From Ilex aquifolium (lineage: Eukaryota > Streptophyta > Magnoliopsida > Aquifoliales > Aquifoliaceae): 64,000 nucleotides of DNA. The stretch spans positions 4,116,001 through 4,180,000 of the forward strand of contig OX637393.1 of assembly GCA_951799425.1 (NCBI GenBank). Reading direction: 5' to 3'. The position numbers and the translations under genes were made by a program. The notes below the pieces were generated by a model. The model searched no databases and was not told the origin of the DNA. It saw only the letters and a list, made by a program, of their open reading frames with translations. This document shows, piece after piece, positions 46,041 to 58,326 of this stretch. Each line of letters opens with the position of its first letter. The first letter of the stretch is position 1.

Positions 46041-46813
46041 TGAATAGTCATGCTTCTCTTATTAACTTGTTCTGTGGCACCTAGTGACCTGTTTGTCATT
46101 TATAGTCCTACATAAATACTTCAGTACCCTACCGAATATTATAACGTTGAAAACTCTGAAGTTACAATTTTTTGAGGCTCTAAATTATGACTCGAAAGGA
46201 TATAAATTACAATTCAAAAAGTTACGTTAGAGTATTTTAAATAAAAAAGTGTTTTTTTATCTGAAAACTGAATCTTACGTCGACCAAAATTTTAAAATAT
46301 ATATATATATATCTAGCATTTGTGCTAGTGTTATCTAGCATTTGAGTTAAAGTGAGCTCTTAGAACTCTAATGTTTACGAAACACACTGCCCAGCCTAGT
46401 CCAAACCCGGGTAAGGTAAATAGAATAAAATATTAACTAGTATTAAATCTAGTTTTTAATATTTTATTTAATTAATTTCCGTCGTAACTCCTATATTAAA
46501 AATTCAGTTTCTGAATATTAAAGGTTCTAACGGCTAGTTTTCTAACTGCTATTTTTTATTTAATTTTAATAGTTATTATCTGATAAAATATGGGAGTTAT
46601 TACGGAATATTAAACACGTATATTTTCTGTATATATATTTACGTGGTTCAGTATAGAAATATATAATCTGAATATTTTCTATATTTTTCTCTACTGCATA
46701 AGTTCTTAGGCAAAATTGAAAAGTATCGTATGAAGCGCTTCATCTGATTGTGCAGATTTGAGTGAAGCAACAGTCAATAGGTTGGACTGTTGTATTCTGG
46801 GAACAACGAGTTG
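46041..46813. other. AT-rich intergenic DNA
   Basis: Counterpart of 25518-26300. The (AT)n run near 46297 is shorter than in unit II. No gene is seen. Confidence 0.6.
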
Positions 46814-47455
46814 TTTTTTTTTTTCGAAAAGTAAAATGTATTTAAAAAAAACATATATATAAGGGTAATCACCCACAAATTGTACAGTGAAGTCGCGTAG
46901 GACTCAAAGACAAACATAAAAAAACCCAAAAAATCAAGGCTCAGAACACAAGTCTGTAAGAGATGCCTGAATAAGAGTATCTCCCACAGAATTGTTGACA
47001 AAAGTATACACTGGTAGACAAAAACAGACAAAACAGGACTTCACTGTACATTAACACCACTGAGAACGACCAACAAGCATCAACCCTCATCAGACTGGCT
47101 TTTGCTCACAGCCCAATAGCATATCAGCCCATTGACAGCTTCAGCTCCCTCAACTTTCCATCAGCTCATGCCAGCATTTCTGCCAGCTCATGCCAGATCA
47201 AGATAGCAGCTGCTCATGGACCATGGATCCCTTCAGCTGCCCATTTAACTGTTGTATCCCTCGGCTGGAGGCAACAGCTGAAGAGGTCTTGTATTTGAGA
47301 GAAGCCAATCTACTCCACACAATCCGCAGGATAAGATGGGTAACATAAATTGAATCCTTGAACTGGTTTCTAAATCTTCTATTATTTCTCTCCATCCACA
47401 AGTGATAAACAGTGGCAGCCAAGCAGATTCTGCAAATCAGTTTCTTCATCGACTT
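46814..47455 (-). mobile_element. LINE 3' fragment (unit III copy)
   Basis: Counterpart of 26301-26945, with a T-run at 46814-46824 and the minus-strand AATVYHLWMERNNRRF motif (47198-47449). Confidence 0.7.
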
Positions 47456-49002
47456 ACCCTTCCATTAATAGAGCGACCTAGTTCGTGCCTTGCCCTGCCA
47501 TACACTTTATCTTTGAGATTTCATTTTTTTCCAACGAGTTATGATTAATTATAAAATACTACGATCGATCATAAAAAATGCTATTTTTAAAGGTCACGTT
47601 ACACCTTTTAAAAATCAGTTACAACTAACCGAGTTTATTCAAGATTATTACAGACCAAAAATTGTTATCGATATCGTAGTCGTGATGTAGCCTCAGAATG
47701 TCCAATACGTTACATTGTTTGGATTTTTCTGGGTAAAATTTTCTAGCTCATTTTACGATCCTTTTAGGACATACGTGAATACTAATGTGAATCAAAACAC
47801 AATTTTGCTTGTAGGCTAAATTACACTTACACCTCCTAAATTATGGCTCTTGTTTTATTTTGCCCCCTCAAGGTGACTTCAATTGAAATAACTCGTACCC
47901 ATTCCAAAAAAAAAACAGCAATTTGAAGAGACAAATTTGATTTCGTTTCATTTTGGCATTGTTGTTGTATACAATAGGATATTAGATATCCAAAATAATC
48001 AAGTAAAAGGAAGAATCGAATTTTTTTCTTAATAAACGAAAAAGAAACAAAAGATGAAACATATATGATGGATCAACTAAACCCTCTCGAGACTTTTTTA
48101 AGAATAAAGAAGAGGAAGCTTGTGTAAATTCCATGGAATAAGGTTCGATCCTATTCATGGTGATTCTGTAGATATTTCATTATGAAAATGGGAATGACCC
48201 ATACAAGTTCAAGTACAGCATTTTGAGAGTGTTTGTAATTTCATTTTGAGAGTGTTTGTAATTTCCCGTGCGCCTAAGCCTCACTACTGAGCTTTCTTCA
48301 TGGGTTTAGGGGCTCGCCCAGATAAGAGTTGCTAAAGCTATGTTGAAGTGACTGCATAACGGATTATCCACTGCAGAATTGGAGTACTGTGCATGTCTAC
48401 TCATAATAGGGGTTGGAAGTGAGTCAATATTACAAAATCTTTAGTGCAACTGATTGGCAAAAAGTTGGTAGAGTGTGAACTGGGTCAAGACTTTTCTTGG
48501 GGTAAAAACCATGTCTCTTGAATGGCTGTATTACACTTAAAAGTTGCGTATACCACAAGAGAGACAGTCAGTGACATAGCCCCTTCATGACCTTTTGGCT
48601 TTTGTACACACGTGAATTGGAGTTATGCATAATATTTTTCCACCGTCTCGCCATGATTGCGGGTTTAAATTTCGTTACTCTTTCTCTATGTACACACTGT
48701 TAGAAAAAAAATAAATTATACAACCAGAATCGTGCACAGACCTTATCCGTGTACAGATAAGGAAAAAAAAAAGAGTAGAAGAGACTAAAATAGATACATA
48801 TGGGTGGTAATGGGAGTTATAATTAGTTAATTGCATTTAATCTTTGCAATTTTAAAAGAAAGTAATATAAATTAAAGTTAAAAAACAAAGGTATTGTATA
48901 CATTTTCTAAGCAGATAGATATAACAAGATTTCCCAGTAACACTAATAAGAAGTAAAATACAAATCAGTGTTATGACATTTAATCTCATATTACGAGAAA
49001 TT
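47456..49002. other. Intergenic DNA
   Basis: Counterpart of 26946-28408. It has a 24-bp direct duplication (CATTTTGAGAGTGTTTGTAA twice near 48220-48260) and about 60 extra bp near 48880 that unit II lacks. No gene is seen. Confidence 0.6.
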
Positions 49003-49310
49003 CACTACAAGAAAAAAGACATTTATCGGCGTTTAAATAAACGTCGGTAAAATGAAATAAATGCCGCAAAATATTATTATTGACGTTTGTTATTAACGCC
49101 GTCGAAAGGGAAAATTACCGGCGTATAATTAAACGCCACAAAAATTAAAGTGACGTTTACTAATCGCTGAAGCGGCGCTTATTTAATCGACGACTTCCTT
49201 GTAAAATTTCGGTGACCGGAGCTATTTTACGGCGTTTATTTAAACGCCAGTAATTATTATTTCTGACAACTGATTTCCGCCGGTAATGATAATTAATATT
49301 TTTTTTTTCA
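49003..49310 (+). mobile_element. CACTA transposon end (unit III copy)
   Basis: Begins CACTACAAGAAAAAA with subterminal GGCGTTTA words. A 23-bp piece near the right (AGCGTTTAAATAAACGC...) present in unit II is missing. Confidence 0.75.
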
Positions 49311-49402
49311 TAATAAAACCTAGCTCATTGCATTTTCACTAGAATAAGAATTTTAAATATTCAGGAATTCTCCACCAGATGAAAAATGGATAGTCAAGCT
49401 AC

Positions 49403-50018
49403 TTTTTTTTTTTGAACAAAAATAAAATTTTATTTATTTATAAAACATAAATTACAAGAAGCAAAGAAAAGGCCAAACACCTTTTCATAACAGAAACAAA
49501 CAAACAAACAAAACAACCCAAAGATCCAAAAAGCTTCCAGAAAAACATAGAGCAGCAGAACCAAACAGCACCTCCCATCACAGACACTCTCCCCACTTGC
49601 TCAGCAAAGCCATCCCCTTCCTTGAATTTCAAACAAATCAACACTAATACTTACGTAGGAACATCCAAATCCTTTATACGAAAACTAGTCAACACCTCAC
49701 CACACCACACCACACCCCACCCTTTCTCACTTAACCCTTATCATCAAAAACCAGAAGCCTCTTCTTACGCAAAATGGGCATCCCCTTCATGTCATGAAAC
49801 AAAGCCAGACCAACCTCACAGGGCAATCTCAGACTAGCCGAAAAATCCACCGACCTTCTCAACGAAGCAGCTTAACCAGCCAAACTTTCTGCAACTGAAT
49901 TAGTTTCTCTATAAATGTGAGCCAAATGAAAATCCAGCTTACTTAAAAAGTCCCTAATCCTCATCATAAAATTCAAACAAGGCCAAGGACAACTGTAAGT
50001 CCCCAAAACAGAATTAAC
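49403..50018 (-). mobile_element. LINE 3' fragment with RNase H-like tail (unit III copy)
   Basis: Counterpart of 28831-29447. Here the minus-strand frame (49872-50144) reads through RIRDFLSKLDFHLAHIYRE without the stop seen in unit II. Confidence 0.75.
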
Positions 50019-50161
50019 AAGGACCAATAAGAACTGCATTGCATCATTTACAAGGCTAAATGCACATAACACACAACACACAACACACTTGCACAAGTAG
50101 ATTTGGCCAAGACCATATAGTACCATATTAGATTGAAGATTCAAAAGTCATGTGGTAATAA

Positions 50162-51282
50162 CTAAGTTGTTGGATAGGAAGAATCCATAGCAATCCCACA
50201 AAGGCCTTCTTTGGCACCAATATCTCTTTGCATCATGATGTACCCTTTGTCTCCCCAAGTGGTGCCCCATGAATTCTTGACTAACCAATACTTGGTGCCG
50301 TCAGCAGTTGTCCCATATCCAACTGCGGTAACACCATGGTCTAGATCGGTTCCACAATCTCCTGTGAAAACCCCGCTTGAGTAAAACTGGAATGCAGCTC
50401 CGCTTGCATCAATGGAAACTGAAACAGGTTGATTGGCCACGGCCTTCAAAAGTGCCTTCTCGCTATTGGTAGGCACATTCTCATAACCCTTGATCTTGGC
50501 AGCATGGGAAGCTTCTTCCTTGGTGTTGCAGGTTCCATCAGTTGCCTGGTATGGATAAATTGCTTCAGTGGCAATGCCTTTGTTCTTTACGATAAATTCG
50601 AACCCATCTTCCATGTAGCCACCCTCACATCCTTCATCTTCACCACTTCTATCACAGTCCACTAGTTCCTGCTCGGACAGTGAGATCAATTTACCAGTTG
50701 TAAGTTTTGTAATTCCTTCTGTGGCTGCTATCGTTGAAAATGCCCAACAACTTCATGTTAATAGAATTGCACTGCTGTCAAAAAACTATCATGGATTTGA
50801 GAAGTGTAGTTGCACAAGGTGAAGTTTAGAAAAGAGGATTCCTTACCATATTGACCTTGATCCTTAATAGGGGTAAAAGCTCCTTTCTTCCTCCAGTCCA
50901 TGCTAGCTGGTACTACAATCACATTTTCATACTTGAACGGCATAGTTTTCATTGCCTTTGGATTGGATGGCATCTTGTATCCATTGCGAGAGGCCTTAAA
51001 CTCTTCATTTGTCTGGTCTGCAAATTCATTGATGCCCAACTTGTAAGGTCGATTCCCAACTTTGTTGAAATATTCTATGAACTCTACATTGTCCTTGAAT
51101 ATCTTAAAACGCCTTTCCTTCTCGGCAATATCCTTGTAAACACGTCCATGACGAGCCATCCATTGCTCATGTCTCTCTGAAATGGATGCTTCAGGTAGTG
51201 TTCAGGATGTGGCCTGAGAAGCCCACATTCCTAGTAGTATCAATGCAGCAGTGATAAGTTTTCTTTTGAGTGATGAAGCCAT
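50162..51282 (-). pseudogene. Papain-like cysteine protease copy I, acceptor lost, nonsense in signal region
   Basis: Exon 1 is 50847-51282 and exon 2 is 50162-50754. It shares with copy E the AG-to-AT acceptor change and Tyr in place of Cys145 (QYG). In addition exon 1 has a CGA-to-TGA change turning ATSRTLPE into ATS*TLPE. Exon 2 is fully open and has [25 protein letters not shown] and [10 protein letters not shown], unlike E. Nearby alternative AGs give either a frameshift or an in-frame TAA, so splicing is unlikely to be rescued. Confidence 0.9.
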
Positions 51283-51640
51283 TGTTGTGAGCAAATTGAA
51301 CGGTGATAAGGTGATGGTTTTGTGGATAGGATTTTCTTTCTACTGAATACTGAAGTACATTCCTTGTGGGTTTTAGGTCCATATATAGAAGATGCATCTG
51401 TTTCTTCCTAAAGTTACGTTTTCATAAAGCTTCAGTCTCATGTGATGTAAATGCTGCTAGAGAAAGGGCTCAACTCCGTGGTGTGCAGGGCAATTTGTAA
51501 TGACTCGAACAATCCGGTTGTGTACCGTAAACGCTGCCATTGAACCTTAATTCTTTTTATTTTCTTCCAAATTATTGCTACAAAGGACAGCAAAAACAAA
51601 ACATCCAGGCTTGTCTTATTGACTAGTTCTGAGCTACTTA
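51283..51640 (-). promoter_or_regulatory. Putative promoter of copy I
   Basis: A TATATATG box on the minus strand (51380-51387) lies about 100 nt before the ATG, with the upstream block at about 51440-51640. Confidence 0.5.
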
Positions 51641-53074
51641 TTGACATTAATTATTTGTAATCCTAATATAACTATAGCTGATGTAAAGTCAGATGGGCCA
51701 ATCACTTGTTTGTTCATATGAAATTCTTCTTTTGGATTTTCTTTATGTCTTTGGCCGAAATTGCTTAGCTCATAATTTACTATCATTTTTGTATATGTCT
51801 GAAGAACAACTTCACTCAGTTTAGTATTATCTAGTTCTGATCTTCGATGCTACTATCGAAATAATTACAAGGACATCCCAGAAATTTCTAATTTTTTTCT
51901 TGAATTGGGATTTATTGTTTCCTTGTTGATCATCTTTCTTGGTTCTTGTTTTGTGCTTATGTTTGTGGCTTTGAGTGTGGTTTCCTATCAAACCAAGTGG
52001 CAAAACATTTGTACATTCATAACCGATTATAGTGTGTTCTCTTGATTTTTTGAAACACTACTCCTAGTTACGTTCGTTTTATGGGGTTGAATATGTTTTA
52101 AGCATTTCAGGATTGAGTAATTTAGAGCATTGATTTATGGAGTTAAATTCTACATGTATAACTCAGACCTGAATGGTTGTTTTGTATAAAAAACCTTGAA
52201 AGCATATTTTGAAAACACGCTTTTACATTGAATTCAAAAACTTTAGTTTAAACTACAGTTTCATGTAAACAACGATAAATTAAGAAATAAGTTAGATATC
52301 AACTTCTTGAAAGCATAAAGTTTAAAAATTACCTTACGATGGTCAAAAATTCTTAGGCCAACCTTTTGTCTTGTTCATTCAAGCGATGAACAGATTGAAT
52401 TGCATGTCTTTCACTGCTTTGCAGAACCATTTCCCATGTTAGCCATAACATCGAAGTGGTTACAACAATGCCTTCTACTACACTTTGGGAAATAACGTTT
52501 TTGTAGCTTAGTTCAAGCTATATGCAGTCAAAGAGACTTGAACTCAGTTTATACCCTTCATTCTAAATGTTAGTGAAGAATTCATGTCAGTGGTGTTTAG
52601 TGAGGCCACGAGGGCATTGCCTGGCTCATTTGTTTCATCATTTGTGTATTTGTAATCAAGTGCTAGCTTATGCTCTTCTCTGTGTTTCTTACTAATGTAG
52701 CTTTATTTTCAAGAGGGATCCATCAAACTTAAGAGTTTGGTTTTGCAATGATGTTGCAATAGGTTTGAAATGGTTAGGCTGTTTCGGAATTTAGAACCTG
52801 AGGAAATCAACCAGCCTAGAGTTGCCTGGTTTCGACTTCCATAGGGCACTAGTTGAATTTCACATGCCGGCATTTGCTGGAAATCAAAATACTTGGAGTA
52901 TAAATGCTAAGAACTCACAGTACTTTGCACTTTCATTACACAAATTTACATACATTACTGCATTGCATCATTTACATAGCTAAATGCAGTTAACGCCCTG
53001 CACTTGCACAAAGTGGATTTGGCTAAGGCCATTTACAATATCTGGTAGAAGATCCACCCATCCTATGGTAATGT
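51641..53074. other. Intergenic DNA between copies I and J
   Basis: Counterpart of 31071-32504; no gene is seen. Confidence 0.6.
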
Positions 53075-54284
53075 CTAAGATGTTGGATAGGAAGAATCCA
53101 TAGCAATCCCACAGAGGCCTTCTTTGACTTCGATATCTCTTTGCATCATTATGTATCCTTCCTCTCCCCAACTAGTGCCCCATGAGTTCTTGACTAACCA
53201 ATACTTTGTCCCATCAGCAGTAGTCCCATACCCAACTGCCGTAACACCATGATCTAAATCGGTTCCACAATCTCCTGTGAAAACCCCGCTTGAGTAAAAT
53301 TGGAACGCAGCTCCACTTGCATCAATGGAAACAAAAATTGGTTGATTAGCCACAGCCTTCAATAGAGCCTTCTCACTCTTGGCGGGAACATTCTCATAAC
53401 CCTTAATCTTGGCAGCATGAGAAGCTTCTTCCTTAGTGTTCCAAGTTCCATCAGTTCCCTTGTATGGATAAGTTGATTCGGTGGCAATGCCTTTGTTCTT
53501 CACAATAAATTCAAACCCATATTCCATTAAACCACCCTCACATCCTGTATCTTCACCGGCTATGTCACAGTCCACTAGCTCCTGTTCGGACAGTGAGATC
53601 AATTTACCAGTGGTAAGTTTGGTTATTCCTTCCGTGGCTGCTATGGTTGAAAACGCCCAACAACTTCCTGTTCATAAAGAGTAGTAGTGAGATAAAATTT
53701 ATGGAAAGCCACTGCTTAATATAGGAATGGTCAGATATAGTCAGTTTCACCACGTATTTGGAAAGACTGTTTCTATAAGTATGAAAAACTATATATGTAT
53801 TTAAAAATGGTATTTGCAGAGTAAGTTGAGAAAAGAGGTATTGCTTACCACATTGACCTTGATCCTTAATAGGGGTAACATCTCCTTTCTTCCTCCAGTC
53901 CATGCTAGTTGGTACTGCAGTTACATTTTCATACTTAAATGAAGTAGTTTTCAGTGACTTTCGATTGGATGGCATCTTGAGTCCATTGCGAGAGGCCTTA
54001 AACTCCTCATTTGTCTGGTCTACAAATTCGTTGATGCTCAACTTGTAAGGTCGATTCCCAGCGCTGTTGAAAGATTCTATGAACTCCACGTTCTCCTTGA
54101 ATATCATGAGACGTATTTCCTTCTCTGCAATGTTCTTGTAAACACGTCCATAGCGAGCCATCCATTGCTCATGTCTCTCCGAGATGGATGCTTCAGGTAG
54201 TGTGCGGGATGCAGCCTGAGAAGCCCACATTCCGAGTATTATCAATGTTGCAGCGATGAATTTTGTTTCGAGTGATGAAGCCAT
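53075..54284 (-). CDS. Papain-like cysteine protease copy J (SAG39-like), open
   Basis: Exon 1 is 53849-54284 and exon 2 is 53075-53667, with a 181-bp GT-AG intron; the predicted product is 342 residues. It has a signal peptide (to about residue 27), a prodomain with a full ERFNIN pattern ([12 protein letters not shown]) and INEFVD in the GNFD region. The peptidase has Gln in DQGQCG, Cys148, His285 ([11 protein letters not shown]) and Asn306 (VKNSWG). The main oddity is GTWNT: Trp221 replaces a Cys conserved in the other copies that normally forms a disulfide, so folding or stability may suffer. Its unit II counterpart F is killed by one stop, and the older A by two. Open reading does not prove activity. 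Confidence 0.85.
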
Positions 54285-54620
54285 TCTGTGCTAATTGAAT
54301 GGCGATAACTATGATTTTTCTTCCTGCTGAATATGGAAGCACACTCATCTGCTTATATAGAAGATGCATCTGCTGCATTGAAGTTTTGTTCTCACAAAGT
54401 TCCATGTGATATAGATGTGCTGTAAGTGAAAGGCTCTACTCCGTGGCTTGCTGGGCAATTTGCGACGACTTGGACAACCCGGCGGTGTACCATAAACGCT
54501 GCCATTGAAGCTTAAAATTGTTTTTAGTTTCTTCCAAATTAGTACTACAATGGACAGGCAGAATCAAAACATCCAAGCTTGTCTTATTAACTTTTTATGT
54601 GCCAGTTAGTAACATCAATT
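54285..54620 (-). promoter_or_regulatory. Putative promoter of copy J
   Basis: A TATATAAG box on the minus strand (54352-54359) lies about 70 nt before the ATG, with GATGCAT beside it and the shared upstream block at about 54420-54620. Confidence 0.55.
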
Positions 54621-54929
54621 ATTTATAATCCTAATACTACTATGAGAAGGTCCAATCTCTTGTTCTTATGAAATTATTTGTCTATATTTTTTTGGATTTT
54701 CCTATGTCTTTACCTCAAATTAGTATACGTCTGAAGAACAACATGACTCAATTTAGTATTCTTTGGTACTTGTTACTTAGAGCATTAATTTTTGGAACTG
54801 AGTTCAAGAAGAACTTTGTTTTGATTGTGGCTGTTTGGTGTGCCAGAATCCCCTAATCGTTTTTAAGTTTAGAATATGAAAAACATACACAAATGTAATG
54901 CAAAGTCTCCGATTATAAAATGATTCTGA

Positions 54930-55180
54930 GTGTTGGCCGATTTTGTTATGATTTCACTGAGTTCTTTCCAATTAGACACATTCCGTTCCGAGACCAATAG
55001 ATGTTCCGTGAAAACTATGTGTCTCACTCGACTTGAGATTGACTTGGAGAAATTCGATTCATCCGAACCATCACTACGCGATGTCATGATACCATCATCG
55101 CAACCTCGATATCTCATCATGCCCAATTTTTTCTATCTAGCATTTCGTGTTCATCGGCTGGTATCACAACTTTGAGCCAT
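54930..55180. repeat. Cluster intergenic module, copy 5
   Basis: Counterpart of 34360-34610. Confidence 0.85.
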
Positions 55181-55600
55181 GCCTCGTAATCTAGTGGAGC
55201 CCTTTGATAGAAAACTCTATACCACCCTATCGTGAATAGTTGTAACTGATCATTTGTAAGGTATAACTAAATTCTCAATAATAGTTATTTTTGGTACCAA
55301 CTATTCATTTGTAAGGTATAACTAAATTCTCAATAATAGTTATTTTTGGTATAGTACCAAAAAAACCATTTCGGTATCATATGAAACCTCAGAAGGTCCA
55401 ATATGTTATTCATACAAAATCACTTTTTATGTATTTTGGATTATTCTTATGTCTTTAGGTTAATTTCCTAGATCATTTTACAATCTTTTAGTACATGCCT
55501 GATTATTTTTAAAATAAAACACAGTCTTGCTCTAATCTAGGTGACTTACAATTGAAATAACTCGTACCCATTCCAAAACAATAGCACTTCCAAGGAAGTG

Positions 55601-55858
55601 CTGATAATCGAGTCAGGCTATTCGAGCTCGGCTTGTATAGGGTTTGTTAAACTAGTCGAGCTCGAACATTTTTTTAAGTTCGTTTAAAAAACGGGCATAA
55701 AAATCTCGACTCGAACTCGTAAAGTTCGGCTTGTTTATAAGTAAAGCTTGACTCAAACTCTGGTTCGGGCTTGACTTGTTTTCTAAACGAACTGAACTTG
55801 AACAATTTTTTAAACTCGTTTAAAAAAAATAAGTTCGACAGTCTCGGCTCGATTATTA
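55601..55858. mobile_element. MITE (unit III copy)
   Basis: Counterpart of 35031-35288, with the same damaged right end. Confidence 0.75.
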
Positions 55859-56007
55859 GGAGTTTTAAACCTCGCCTGTTGATTTTAGCGGAAGAAGTGC
55901 TAAGCCGAGGCCCACAGCAGTTGGTATCATTGAAAATAATAACACCTTACCATGGTTCGATATGGTGCCCAACACTCTCTCACTTTATCTTTGCGAACGA
56001 TGTTCTA
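55859..56007 (+). mobile_element. Short LINE reverse-transcriptase fragment (unit III copy)
   Basis: Identical in arrangement to 35289-35437 (AEEVLSRG ... FANDVL). Confidence 0.65.
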
Positions 56008-56725
56008 AGAGACCAAATTTGACTTTGCTTCGTATTCGCACTTCTGTTGTATGCAAATGAACAAAAAGGAAACGAAAAATTAACCATATATGATGGATCA
56101 ACTAGACACTCGCAAGACTTTCTTAATAATAAAGGAAGAGGAAGCTTGTGTAAATTCCATGGAATAAGGATCCATCCTATTCATGGTGATTCTGTAGATA
56201 TTTCATTGTGAAAATGGGACTCCTGTTCAAGTTTAAGTTCACAACATGAAGCAAGAAAGAGAATCAGTCATGCTTGACCTCACGCTTTTCAACGTCAAAG
56301 TGTATTTGCAAAACACCTTTGAATGAAAAACATTAAATCGTGTTTTGTAGACATACTTTCTAATTAACGCTTTCATAAAAATTACCATAGATTCAAAAAC
56401 TATATCATTACTCTTTTTAGTAATGTCTATTCGCTATTTCCCAACCAACTTGATGAATAAGGAACCAAGCAGTCGATCATTTACCGCACCTCAAATTTGA
56501 AACCAAAAATATCTGGTGATCGAAAACAAACTGCCTTTTTTTTCTTAACCTGCCAAAAAACTCATCATGAAATACTCATAACAATTGAGAACAAACAAAG
56601 GGAATGATATGAGAAATCCAAAAAACTCATCCATCTGCAGTTTGATGGTAGTTACATAATAGGATATAAGGCTGGCCCCCAGCCCGCCTCCACAGCGACA
56701 ACTGGCTCGTGTACTGAGTTGCTCT
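56008..56725. other. Conserved intergenic DNA before copy K
   Basis: Counterpart of 35438-36155; no gene is seen. Confidence 0.7.
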
Positions 56726-58326
56726 TTATGCAGTAGGATATATAGCATTCATTGTAATGCCACACATACCTTCTTTGTTAGCAACATCTCTTTGCAATCT
56801 AATGTACCCATTCTCTCCCCAACCTCTGCACCCCATGAATTTTTGCATATCCAGAACTTAGTATCGTCTTTACTTGTCCCATATCCAACTGTTGGGATAG
56901 CATGAATTATGTTCAGTCCCACAATGACCAGTTACAACAGCGCTCAAGTAAAATTGGAAATGACTAGGATCGACACTAATTGAGACCAGTTGATTGGCCA
57001 CAGCTGCTAGTAGCGCCGCCACATCATTGGAGGGAACTTTTTCATAGCCTCTGATCTTGGCTGCTATGGCCGACATCATATTGGCGTTGCAAGTTGCCTC
57101 TGTGTCTGTGGTTCTATAGGGGTAAGCCTTTTCAGTTGTGAGGCCTTTGTTTCGTATAACAAAGTCGAAAGCATGTTGCACTGAACTGCTGTGACAGCCA
57201 TTTTGAAAACCATCACAGTCAATGATATGTTGCTCAGACAACGAAATCAAATGACCGGTTTTGATTTGAGTAATTCCTTCCATAGCTGCCACAGCTGAAA
57301 ATATCCAGCAACATCCTGTGCACAAATCATTTAGAGAAGAGAGTGAATGAGTGACAAGAAATTGAAAATGGAAGTTGGATGTATAGGTTCTCAATTTAGG
57401 GTGGTAATTGAGACGGGCTTGTTTAGGTTCATTTTATCGACTCCCCAAACAGTACTATAAGAATCGTTACTGAACATCCCCTTGTAATTGTACATAGCAA
57501 TAACATATTTTGGTTCAGGCATTTGCTCATATAATCTCACTGAAGAATGAGCCATTTTCATTGTTATTGTTCCGACTGTTAAAATTATGTCTCTTGAGCC
57601 AGCTCAATTACCTAGCTTAGATTTGTGCTCAAAAACTTGGCTCGATAAAAACTTTCTTTCATTGAGTCGAAACTATTCAATTTCTCGCCAAAAAATTCCA
57701 AATATTAAATATGAGAGCTTAAAAATCAGTCCAAATGGTCTCTTTCTCAACAAAAGTTGCCCAAACAACGTGTAATAAATTTTAAATCAAGTACTAGAAG
57801 ATGAATGTTTTTAAAAATCTGTTGGAGAAGAGTGTGATGGAGAACTGTCCATGGTTTGGAGCTATATAGTGAAACAATCCAGGGGATTATTTGAAAATTA
57901 ACATTAGAGTTACTTATAGAGATGAAGCTATTCAAGTCGAGCCAAACCTACTCTTAAGTTGGTAGGATTCGACTAATTTGCAAAACTAATATTAAAGTCA
58001 AATCACAATTAATCTTATTAACTTTATAAGTTGATTGAGTCTCAACGAGATAAATCTGAGTCATGTTGAGATCATTTATCTTACCACATTGACGTTGGCT
58101 CTTCACGAGAGTGACAGCTCCTCTCCTTCTCCAATCCATACTAGGTGGCACTGCCCTCACATTTCTATACCTAAATGGCGATTTAGGCGATATTTGATAC
58201 GATTGAATCAAGTTGCCAGTATGAGAGGCAATGAATTCTTCATTACTTAAGTCTGCAAATTCATTGACAGCAAGCTTGTAAGTTTGATTTCCAACTCTAT
58301 TGAAACCTTCTATGTACTTCACATTG
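56726..58326 (-). pseudogene. Papain-like cysteine protease copy K, frameshifted, exon 1 cut by transposon
   Basis: Exon 2 is 56726-57315 and the residual exon 1 is 58085-58326. It is the unit III counterpart of copy G, with translations identical over the readable parts: GCCWIFS nucleophile motif, +1 shift at the His segment and +2 shift after NSWGAE. The exon 1 start is replaced by the long-TIR element. Confidence 0.9.
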
